Assembly (NCBI GenBank): GCA_003235605.1
Contig: QJVU01000528.1
Location: forward strand, 1-7,192
Direction: 5' to 3'
DNA: 7,192 nt
Origin: Planctomycetota bacterium
GTDB lineage: Bacteria > Planctomycetota > UBA1135 > UBA2386
Positions within the stretch are counted from its first letter, which is position 1, and every line of letters starts with the position of its first letter. A program made the position numbers and the translations under genes. Below the pieces are notes generated by a model. That model was given only the letters and a program-made list of their open reading frames with translations, was not told the origin of the DNA and searched no databases. Shown here in pieces: positions 1 to 6,122 of the stretch.

Positions 1-935
1 AAATTGCTCGAGAACGTGAACCCGCTCACGGTCACGACACCATTGGCGTCGACACAGGAAGCGTCCACGTAGTCTCCGGAGCTCCCCCCCACAAGAGTGG
101 AGTAGACGAGTTGGGCGCTGCCGGACTTGCTCGGGTCCAGCCGGCTCACGAAGATGTCCGGGAGGCCGCTGTGGGTCGTGGAGTAGGCACCGCTCGTGGT
201 CGGGAAACCACTCGACTGTGTCTCCCCCGTCACCGTGATAACGCCGTTGCTGTCGACGGAGAGGGCATCCAGCAGGTCGTCCCCACTGCCACCCAGGAAC
301 GTGGAGTAAACGAGCTGTGCGGTTCCCGACTTGCTGGGGTCCAAGCGGCCGACCCAAGAGTCCAGATTGCCGTTGTGGGTCGCGTCATAGGCGTTGCTCA
401 TGGGAAAACCGGTGGACTGGGTCCTGCCGGCCACGGTGATCACACCGTTGGCGTCCTCGTGCACCGCATAACAGTAGTCCGGCGAGCTGCCACCCAGATA
501 TGTGGAGTAGACGAGCTGCGCACTGCCGCCCTTGCTGGGGTCCAGCTGGCACACGAACACATCGTCGCTGCTGTTGTGGGTCGTGTCGTAGGCGTTTACC
601 AACGGGAAGTTCGTGGACTGGGTCCGCCCCGACATCGAGACGACACCGCTGGCGGACACGAACACGGCGTACGGAGTATCCTCGGCGCTGCCCCCCAGGT
701 ACGTGGAGAAGAGGAGCTGCGCGCTACCGCTCTTGCTGGGGTCCAGCTGGCTCAGAAAGCCGTCAACGTTGCCGTTCGGAGTGGTGTCGTAGATGCCGCT
801 GGTCGTCGGATAGTTGGTCGAGCTTGTGGGTCCTGCCACCGTCACCACTCCTCTGGCGTCCACGGCAACCGCCCGGGCCCGGTCGTCCGCGGATCCTCCC
901 AGGAACGTCGACCAGATCAGACCCGGATCGATAAT
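1..935 (-). repeat. Tandem SBBP repeats, 67-68 residues (201/204 bp) each
   Basis: Reading along the protein, the units begin at residues ~271 (divergent first copy), 334, 401, 468 and 536 (cut by the window edge). Each full unit opens with LDPSKxGxAQL, then STxLGGS, a D-x-x-G-V-x-x-x-G strand pair, a T-x-S-x-x-F-P turn and a final strand. At DNA level the conserved plus-strand core cttgct recurs at 126, 330, 531 and 732, spaced 204, 201 and 201 bp. The copies differ at many codons but keep the core almost unchanged, which suggests older duplication with constraint or occasional gene conversion. The number of blades beyond the left edge is unknown. Confidence 0.9.
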
Positions 936-1745
936 GAGCCCGGTCGCACCATCCCAGCCTGAAGCCTCGAATCCGAACCGGGCTGAGTCGAGCACCACGA
1001 ACTTGCATGCGATCTCTCGCTTCCCGCCATCCGCGTCGACCTGCCATGTCTTGGGCTTGGGTTGAGTCACAGGGCCCAACTCCGTGTCGATGACCAGCGA
1101 ACCATCGCTTTGCATCGAGAGACCTCGAGCGCCCGCGACGTGCACGGTCACGAGCGACAGATCGGCACCCGGCTGCAGCAACAGATCGTACTCGGGAACG
1201 TGGTTCGAGTCGCGAAGCCTGAGGTCGATACCCGGGTACAGTTTCTCGTAGCGCACCGAGCCATAGAGCGGCACGCCGGTCCTCCAACGGGTCTTGTCAT
1301 TGCCAAGGAAGTAGTTGTGGTGCCCGGGCAGCTTCTGCTCGCCGAGGATCTGGGGCAAGTGCGCATCGCCCTCGAAGGTCATTCGGAGGGCAAGGCCGCG
1401 TGTCCCGCGACCAACCTCTCCATCAGAGCCCATCGCCTGGCGCTCAACCACGTCAAGGACCCAGCCTCGATCCTCCAGGAACAAAGTCATTGGACCGCTT
1501 CGGTGCACGAACTTGGCTCGGTGCTCCCACTGGCCCAGGTTGGGGACGAAAACCGCCTGGTTCCGCAACATGGCATTGACCTGGGCTTTCGACGCGACCT
1601 TCAAGGCGGAGGTTGGCTGAGAATCTGGTGCAGGAGCAGGACCGAGCACCACAGCGCCAACAGCAACCGTGGCCACTATTACGGCCGGAATCAGCCAGTT
1701 AGACATTGCCATAGAGGAGACACCCAGGAGCGCGACACGTTGCAT
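1..1745 (-). CDS. SBBP-repeat beta-propeller secreted/surface protein (3' end beyond window)
   Basis: The reading frame is open from the ATG at 1745 to the left edge (581 codons seen, no stop), so the C-terminus is missing. Residues 16-36 form one hydrophobic segment (signal peptide or membrane anchor) followed by a Pro/Ala-rich stretch. Residues ~62-275 match the domain that usually precedes SBBP repeats: an N-x-G-Q-W motif (69-73, NLGQW), NYFLGND (144-150), a W-R-T-x-V-P motif (154-159), YPGIDL (170-175) and QPKPKTW (228-234). From ~271 onward come SBBP repeats with the signature STxLGGS. These repeats are known to fold as beta-propeller blades. No catalytic motif is visible; an extracellular binding or structural role is inferred. 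Start choice: a GAGGT Shine-Dalgarno lies 5 nt before ATG 1745. In-frame ATGs at 1787 and 1799 are possible but have no better ribosome site. The gene lies downstream of the GST on the same strand, but the ~395-bp gap suggests its own promoter. Family confident, function unknown. Confidence 0.9.
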   Translation of the reverse strand, partial: MQRVALLGVSSMAMSNWLIPAVIVATVAVGAVVLGPAPAPDSQPTSALKVASKAQVNAMLRNQAVFVPNLGQWEHRAKFVHRSGPMTLFLEDRGWVLDVVERQAMGSDGEVGRGTRGLALRMTFEGDAHLPQILGEQKLPGHHNYFLGNDKTRWRTGVPLYGSVRYEKLYPGIDLRLRDSNHVPEYDLLLQPGADLSLVTVHVAGARGLSMQSDGSLVIDTELGPVTQPKPKTWQVDADGGKREIACKFVVLDSARFGFEASGWDGATGLIIDPGLIWSTFLGGSADDRARAVAVDARGVVTVAGPTSSTNYPTTSGIYDTTPNGNVDGFLSQLDPSKSGSAQLLFSTYLGGSAEDTPYAVFVSASGVVSMSGRTQSTNFPLVNAYDTTHNSSDDVFVCQLDPSKGGSAQLVYSTYLGGSSPDYCYAVHEDANGVITVAGRTQSTGFPMSNAYDATHNGNLDSWVGRLDPSKSGTAQLVYSTFLGGSGDDLLDALSVDSNGVITVTGETQSSGFPTTSGAYSTTHSGLPDIFVSRLDPSKSGSAQLVYSTLVGGSSGDYVDASCVDANGVVTVSGFTFSSN

Positions 1746-1750
1746 GTTTG

Positions 1751-1756
1751 ACCTCA
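1751..1756 (-). promoter_or_regulatory. Ribosome-binding site deciding the SBBP gene start
   Basis: On the minus strand the sequence reads TGAGGT, then CAAAC, then ATG at 1745. A 5-nt spacer after GAGGT is near ideal. This favours 1745 over the in-frame upstream ATGs at 1787 and 1799. Confidence 0.6.
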
Positions 1757-1785
1757 GGTCTGGTGAGAGAGGTTCGACAGCATAC

Positions 1786-1814
1786 ATGTGACTGCCCATG
1801 TAGTGCAATGTCAG
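1786..1814 (-). promoter_or_regulatory. Weak sigma70-like promoter candidate for the SBBP gene
   Basis: On the minus strand CTGACA (1814-1809, five of six bases matching TTGACA) is followed by a 17-bp spacer and TCACAT (1791-1786, three of six matching TATAAT). Transcription would begin around 1779, giving a leader of about 34 nt that contains the ribosome-binding site. The -10 match is poor and other housekeeping consensus forms are possible, so this is only a candidate. Confidence 0.28.
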
Positions 1815-1866
1815 CGGGGGTGGCAATGTTCGTCGGTGCTTCGACCGCCAAGTGATCCTCGTAATG

Positions 1867-1878
1867 CAAACCGGTTTG
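1867..1878. promoter_or_regulatory. Perfect 12-bp palindrome, operator-like
   Basis: CAAACCGGTTTG is a perfect palindrome. The flanks AATG on the left and CATT on the right continue the symmetry if one T (1879) is skipped, so the symmetric site is about 21 bp. It lies ~120-130 bp upstream of the SBBP start, upstream of the promoter candidate. A dimeric regulator could bind here, but no regulator gene is in the window to pair with it. Confidence 0.35.
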
Positions 1879-1909
1879 TCATTGCGCCCGCCGTGTCATT
1901 CCGCGCTCC

Positions 1910-1919
1910 GTTGCGCAAC
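1910..1919. promoter_or_regulatory. Perfect 10-bp palindrome GTTGCGCAAC
   Basis: GTTGCGCAAC reads the same on both strands and sits ~32 bp from the other palindrome in the same gap. It could be a second operator-like site. Ten-base palindromes do arise by chance, so support is limited to its location in a non-coding, regulatory-looking stretch. Confidence 0.25.
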
Positions 1920-2140
1920 CAATGCACCGAATGCGCTCGAGACAACGTGGAAGAAGCGTGACGTAACTGTTTTGCCTCGCCGCCGAATCCCGTACCCAGG
2001 GCCGAATGTGATTGCACGTTGCCGGATTTCAAAATGGGTGAACCGAAGGATGACGACAATGAACATCGTGTCACGTCCCGATCAAAGGGAGCGGCGAGGG
2101 GCGTAACGCCGCGCGCGCTGGCGAGGCAGCGTCCTTCCGC

Positions 2141-2794
2141 TCAGAATTCGTACTGGGGCATCACCCAGCTCTCGGCTCGAGCCGCCTCCACCCAGGCTTC
2201 CACGTCCGGGTGATGCCAGATCGCGTTCGCATAGGCCTTGCAAACATCGTCCAAGTCCACCCCATACGTACGGAACCTGCTCACGACCGGAGCAAAGAAG
2301 GCGTCGGCGATGGTGAAGGACCCGAACAGGAACGCGCCAGCCTGTTGGTGAGCTTCGCGGCAGTCCAGCCAGGCGTGCCGGATCCGCAGGATGTCCCGCT
2401 TCACATCGTCGTCGGGCACCCGATCCGGGTAGTTGCCGCGGATGTTCATCGGCATTTTCTCCCTGAGGGCAGTGAATCCGGAGTGCATCTCGCAGGCCAG
2501 GCTCCTTGCCCAGGCACGTTGGCGCGAGGCCGCGGGCCACAGGCCGGCGCTGGGGAAACACTCCGTCAGGTACTCTGCGATCGCCAGGGAGTCCCAGACG
2601 GCAAGATCGCCATGCTTCAGGACCGGCACCCTGCCTGCCGGCGTGTATCGAGCCTTCTGCTCCAGGATGTCCGGCGCTGCCAGGTTCAGCGACACCTCGT
2701 CGAACTCGGCACCTGTCCGCTTCATGCAGAGCCAGGCGCGCATCGACCAGGAGGAGTAGTTCTTGTTGCCTAGGATCAGGCTCAACTTGGTCAT
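2141..2794 (-). CDS. Glutathione S-transferase family protein (serine type)
   Basis: This is a complete 217-residue protein of normal cytosolic GST length. The thioredoxin-like N-terminal domain (~1-80) begins TKLSLILGNKNYSSWSMRAWL. By family analogy a serine in NYSSWS (14, 15 or 17, most likely 15) would activate the glutathione thiol. TPAGRVPVL (51-59) carries the cis-proline (57), and the D-S pair (68-69) of WDSLAIAEYL would hold the gamma-glutamyl group. The all-helical C-terminal domain (~90-217) contains the conserved capping motif SFTIAD (159-164), ending in Asp164. It would conjugate glutathione to electrophiles or act as a small-molecule isomerase; the substrate cannot be told. The ATG at 2794 has no clear Shine-Dalgarno. 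The gene diverges from the transporter across 73 bp. No symbol is given because many paralogues share these motifs. Confidence 0.92.
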   Translation of the reverse strand: MTKLSLILGNKNYSSWSMRAWLCMKRTGAEFDEVSLNLAAPDILEQKARYTPAGRVPVLKHGDLAVWDSLAIAEYLTECFPSAGLWPAASRQRAWARSLACEMHSGFTALREKMPMNIRGNYPDRVPDDDVKRDILRIRHAWLDCREAHQQAGAFLFGSFTIADAFFAPVVSRFRTYGVDLDDVCKAYANAIWHHPDVEAWVEAARAESWVMPQYEF

Positions 2795-2830
2795 GACCGG
2801 GACATGTTAGATGTGCGCCCGGAGGATTGC

Positions 2831-2859
2831 ATGACAGGAGTTCTGCAAGCTGCCACAAT
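2831..2859 (+). promoter_or_regulatory. Sigma70-like promoter giving a near-leaderless transporter mRNA
   Basis: ATGACA (2831-2836, five of six matching TTGACA), a 17-bp spacer, then CACAAT (2854-2859, four of six matching TATAAT). Transcription would start about 6-9 bp downstream, at ~2866-2868, which is at or next to the transporter ATG (2868). This agrees with the absence of a Shine-Dalgarno directly before that ATG. Confidence 0.42.
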
Positions 2860-2867
2860 CCCCGGCC

Positions 2868-4658
2868 ATGCCGACGGACCAGGTCATCGTGTTCGCCGTC
2901 CTCGTGGCATCGCTCGCGTTGTTCGTCTGGGGACGGTGGCGGTACGACATCGTCGCCGTGATGGCGTTGCTCGCACTCGTGGTGGCCGGTGTAGTGGACG
3001 GTGACGACGCGTTCGACGGTTTTGGCCACCCGGCTGTCGTCACCGTTGCCGCAGTGCTGGTCATCAGCCGTGGCCTCAGGAACTCCGGGGTCGTGGACTT
3101 GATGTCCCGGCTCCTGTCGTCTGTCGGTAACAGCTGGAAGCTGCACAACGGGATTCTGATGACCAGCGTTGCGGTGGCGTCGGCGTTCATGAACAACGTC
3201 GGTGCCTTGGCTCTGATGATGCCGGTTACCCTGGAATCGGCCGATCGTCAGAAGACGTCGCCGGCGACGTTACTGATGCCTTTGGCCTTTGCCGCCATCC
3301 TCGGCGGCATGGTCACGATGATCGGCACCCCTCCCAACGTGATCATCGCCAGCATCCGCGTCGAGGCGGGTGCATCCACGGTTCCTTTTGCCCTGTTCGA
3401 TTTCTCACCGGTCGGCCTGAGCGTGGCGGTCGTCGGCGTGTTGTTCGTGACCTTGGTGGGCTGGCGGCTCATCCCCAAGGAGAGGGTCGGCCAGGCTTCA
3501 CCCCAAAACCTGTTTCGCATCGGCGAGTACATCACGGAGGTGCTCATCGACAAGGAGTCCGAGTGGGTGGGGAGGAGCATCCACGAGCTCGAGGAATACG
3601 AGGACGTGGAGATCGTGGTGGTCGGGCTCATTCGGGACAAGAAGCGCAGGCTGGCACCATCGCGGGTGACGCGGTTCATGGCCGAGGACATCGTGATCCT
3701 GCGCGCCGATCCCGCGGACCTTCCTGCGCTGCTGGATGGATCAGGCCTCACCCTGGTGAGCGGCTTCGAGGCGAAGACCGAGACTCTCCGGTCAGAGAAC
3801 GTGGACGTGATCGAGGCGGTGGTGCCCCCGGATTCGCCGCTGGTCGGGCGGACGTTGCGCAGCTTGCACCTGCGCAGCGACGGCGGGGCGAACCTGCTGG
3901 CGATGGCCCGAGGCGGCGTGGCCATGCGCGAGAGATTGCGCAACGTCAAGTTCCGCGGCGGTGATGTCCTGCTGCTGCAGGGCGATGCACCGAGGCTTGC
4001 GGAGATCGCTACCTCGGAGGGCCTGCTCCCGCTGGCGGGCCGCTACCTCCGCATTGGCAAGCGGCGCCGTCCGCTCACGGCGATCGGCCTGTTCGCGGCG
4101 GGGTTGTTGGCTGCGGCGATGGGTTGGCTGCCGGCAGCAGTTGCCCTGTGCCTGGTGGTCCTGACCTATGTGCTCCTCGACTATGTATCGCTCAAGAACA
4201 TCTACCAGTTCGTGGATTGGTCGATCATCGTGTTACTCGGAGCGATGATCCCTGTCGGTGAGGCGCTGCAGACCACGGGCGGCACCCAACTGCTGGCGGG
4301 AAGCCTTGTCAACCTTGCGGACTGGCTGCCGCCGTGGGCGATCCTGACGCTGCTCATGGTGATTACGATGACGCTCTCCGACGTCATCAACAATGCTGCA
4401 ACCGCAGTGATCATGGCACCCATTGGAGTCTCGATCGCCAACCAGATGCAGTGGTCGCCTGACCCGTTCCTGATGGCGGTGGCGGTGGGCGCGTCTTGCG
4501 CGTTCCTCACGCCCATCGGCCACCAGTGCAACACCCTGATCATGGGGCCTGGTGGCTACCGTTTCGGCGACTACTGGCGCATGGGGCTGCCCCTCGAGAT
4601 CCTCATCGTGGTGGTGTCGGTCCCGCTGATCCCGGTGTTCTGGCCGCTCACCGGCTGA
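2868..4658 (+). CDS. SLC13/DASS-like anion permease with two RCK_C (TrkA-C) domains
   Basis: A complete 596-residue inner-membrane transporter. The first membrane half (~5-200) carries SAFMNN (105-110) and GTPPN (153-157). The second half (~403-594) carries DVINN (505-509) and TPIGHQCN (548-555). These paired motifs form the substrate and cation sites in the DASS/SLC13 family. Between the halves lie two soluble RCK_C-type domains, ~212-294 and ~303-388, each containing a V-G-R-(S/T) element (234-237 and 326-329) and ending in hydrophobic strands (DIVILRADP, DVLLLQGD). RCK_C domains usually sense small ligands and gate transport. The substrate is not readable; sulfate, di- or tricarboxylates and other anions are all known in this family, probably with Na+. 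ATG 2868 is the first in-frame start after a stop at 2832; GTG 2889 is an alternative. The 3' end overlaps the convergent vWA gene by 11 bp. Confidence 0.92.
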   Translation: MPTDQVIVFAVLVASLALFVWGRWRYDIVAVMALLALVVAGVVDGDDAFDGFGHPAVVTVAAVLVISRGLRNSGVVDLMSRLLSSVGNSWKLHNGILMTSVAVASAFMNNVGALALMMPVTLESADRQKTSPATLLMPLAFAAILGGMVTMIGTPPNVIIASIRVEAGASTVPFALFDFSPVGLSVAVVGVLFVTLVGWRLIPKERVGQASPQNLFRIGEYITEVLIDKESEWVGRSIHELEEYEDVEIVVVGLIRDKKRRLAPSRVTRFMAEDIVILRADPADLPALLDGSGLTLVSGFEAKTETLRSENVDVIEAVVPPDSPLVGRTLRSLHLRSDGGANLLAMARGGVAMRERLRNVKFRGGDVLLLQGDAPRLAEIATSEGLLPLAGRYLRIGKRRRPLTAIGLFAAGLLAAAMGWLPAAVALCLVVLTYVLLDYVSLKNIYQFVDWSIIVLLGAMIPVGEALQTTGGTQLLAGSLVNLADWLPPWAILTLLMVITMTLSDVINNAATAVIMAPIGVSIANQMQWSPDPFLMAVAVGASCAFLTPIGHQCNTLIMGPGGYRFGDYWRMGLPLEILIVVVSVPLIPVFWPLTG

Positions 4659-6018
4659 AGACCTTCTCCCGTTGATACTGGAAGTAGATGTCCACGAATG
4701 CCCGCATCTGCTCCTTGAAGCGCTCCCCGAAGGAGAGCATCAAGATCTGGCGCACGATGCGGCGGGTGGGGTCGTCGTCGGAGTTCTCCGACCCGGCGGA
4801 GCCATCGGAGCCATCGGCCCCACCACGCCCTTCAGGGGCTGGCGAGCCTCCACGGCCTCGACGGGCACCACGGCCCCTGCCCGGGAGCTGCACGAACGAT
4901 CCACCTCCCGCCTTGGCAATGGCGCGGAACTGTCGGGCCGGACCCCGACCCACCGCAATCGTCGAGATGAGGAACGGCCGCGCTTCCTGCTTGCCCTCCT
5001 TTGCACGAACACCCGTTACGGGGGCCACCGCCCCCCGGCCAGCTACGACAGCGGCAGGCTTCTCATGAGCGTCGCGTGCCAGCCGTATGGCGCGGTCTTC
5101 GGCCTCCGGGTGGGGAGGTGAGTCGCCGATGAGGATCACGACCTTGTTGGTCGTGGTTTTCCACTTCATCCTGGGGCTGAGGGCGATCTCGAGACCCTTC
5201 TCCACGCGCTCCGGGATGTCGCCCCCACCACCGGCAACGATCTTGCCCAGCTTGTCCCGCACCTGCTTGACGTTGGCAGTGAGCGGAACCAGCAGGCGAG
5301 CGCCGTCCTTGAAGTCACCGAAGTCCCGGTAGTGGACCAGGCCCATGCGGAATCGGGGGGCAATGCCCTGGAGGATCACGATGATCTCGGTGAGGGCGTC
5401 CCGTGCCCGGTCGATGGTGGGTTGCATGCTGCCGGTGGAGTCGATGCAGATCGCCAGGTCGAGGCCGGCGTGGCGCAGGTCGAAGGCCCGCTCGACGAAT
5501 GTGGACACCACCGTGTGCCCACTCTCCGCTTGCCCTGCCTGCTCCGGTTCCCGCCAGGCGGCAGGGGCATAGCGGTCCCGCTCCCGGCTCCACCAGGATG
5601 ACCAGGCCGCCGGGCCTTCTGCACCGGCGGCCGGCGCCAGGCGCTTGAGGACTTCCTGGACCCGACTCCGGAAGAAGCGGTTGTCCTTCTGGAGCTGTTT
5701 GGACACGAGCTCCTCCACCAGCTCCTTGGACACCGCGGCGGGGAGCTGCGCGGGATCGGTGCGGAGCAGCGCTTCGATGCCGTAGGCCCGCAGCCTGCGG
5801 TCCTTGTCGCGCAGCGCTTGGAGGACCATCCGGCTTCCCACGGGATGCCACTTCTCCCCCAGCGAGAGCAACACCACCCCGCGAAGAGCCCAGTGATCCG
5901 CGGTTTCGTAGTAGGCCACCATCGCCTCGGTGGCTTTCATCGAGTGGCCCCCAGGCTGGGCAGCCAGGTTCAGCAGACCGACAAAGGAAGCTGTGATCAG
6001 GGAGAGGGCTCGAGGCAT
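4648..6018 (-). CDS. Secreted von Willebrand factor A domain protein with HEAT-like N-terminal region
   Basis: I place the start at ATG 6018 (456 residues). The frame stays open to 6249, but that extension overlaps the upstream hydrolase and has no plausible content, whereas 6018 begins with a signal peptide (1-~20, a hydrophobic run ending NLAAQ). Residues ~27-128 are helical, in HEAT-like pairs (for example GSRMVLQALRDKDRRLRAYG). The vWA domain spans ~184-375: strand LDLAICID, the metal site D193-S-T-G-S197, T247 in VPLT, D299 in ILIGDS, and a GGGGDIPE loop (263-270). All MIDAS positions are present, so metal-dependent ligand binding is likely. Residues ~320-347 form an Ala/Val/Gly-rich insertion before the last core strand. 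Residues 380-416 are Arg-Gly-rich and then Ser/Gly/Asp-rich. The C-terminal ~40 residues are helical and amphipathic. No Shine-Dalgarno is obvious. The gene follows the hydrolase by 104 bp on the same strand. Partner and role are unknown. Confidence 0.88.
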   Translation of the reverse strand: MPRALSLITASFVGLLNLAAQPGGHSMKATEAMVAYYETADHWALRGVVLLSLGEKWHPVGSRMVLQALRDKDRRLRAYGIEALLRTDPAQLPAAVSKELVEELVSKQLQKDNRFFRSRVQEVLKRLAPAAGAEGPAAWSSWWSRERDRYAPAAWREPEQAGQAESGHTVVSTFVERAFDLRHAGLDLAICIDSTGSMQPTIDRARDALTEIIVILQGIAPRFRMGLVHYRDFGDFKDGARLLVPLTANVKQVRDKLGKIVAGGGGDIPERVEKGLEIALSPRMKWKTTTNKVVILIGDSPPHPEAEDRAIRLARDAHEKPAAVVAGRGAVAPVTGVRAKEGKQEARPFLISTIAVGRGPARQFRAIAKAGGGSFVQLPGRGRGARRGRGGSPAPEGRGGADGSDGSAGSENSDDDPTRRIVRQILMLSFGERFKEQMRAFVDIYFQYQREKVFSR

Positions 6019-6122
6019 GAAAGCAGGTGGCAAGTGAGGGGACGGCCAGGGAGACTCTACTGCGCCGCCGTCGGGCCGCGGTAACAGCTTTGGAACTTTG
6101 CAGACGCTGCGGACCGAGGGGG

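Larger units (their letters stand above)
1746..2140. other. Intergenic region between the GST and SBBP genes
   Basis: This gap of about 395 bp has no convincing gene. Short open frames exist on both strands (1811..2074 minus, 1852..2106 plus), but they start at non-ATG codons and have no recognisable protein content. Going in the direction of GST transcription, I see no hairpin followed by a T-run: only a 4-bp stem, GGCG-TTA-CGCC, at 2100-2110. The region is visibly less GC-rich than the genes, and words containing CAATG/CATTG recur in it. The SBBP-proximal half holds the ribosome-binding site, the promoter candidate and two palindromes listed separately. Confidence 0.7.

Noticed and set aside
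111..962. A 283-codon plus-strand open frame opposite the SBBP gene
   Set aside because: It is in exact codon register with the minus-strand gene and shows only the mirrored repeats of it. The minus-strand reading has family motifs; this one has none.
763..1751. Out-of-frame open readings across the SBBP N-terminal half (763..1287 minus and 1062..1751 plus)
   Set aside because: The correct minus-strand frame is open throughout and gives the recognisable NxGQW, WRTxVP and YPGIDL motifs. I checked it codon by codon and saw no frameshift.
1811..2106. Short frames in the GST-SBBP gap on both strands (87 and 84 codons)
   Set aside because: They have non-ATG starts, no good ribosome sites and no protein-like composition, and they overlap the regulatory-looking palindromes.
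2095..2112. A small hairpin (GGCG-TTA-CGCC) as terminator of the GST
   Set aside because: The stem is only 4 bp and no T-run follows in the direction of transcription.
2795..2830. A sigma70 promoter for the GST close to its ATG (TCTAAC or TAACAT as -10)
   Set aside because: The -10-like words exist, but no acceptable -35 element lies 16-18 bp upstream, so I do not call it.
2082..3146. A 354-codon minus-strand frame spanning the GST and the start of the transporter
   Set aside because: It is an out-of-frame shadow of the GST and antisense to the transporter, rich in Arg/Gly/Pro/His without motifs.
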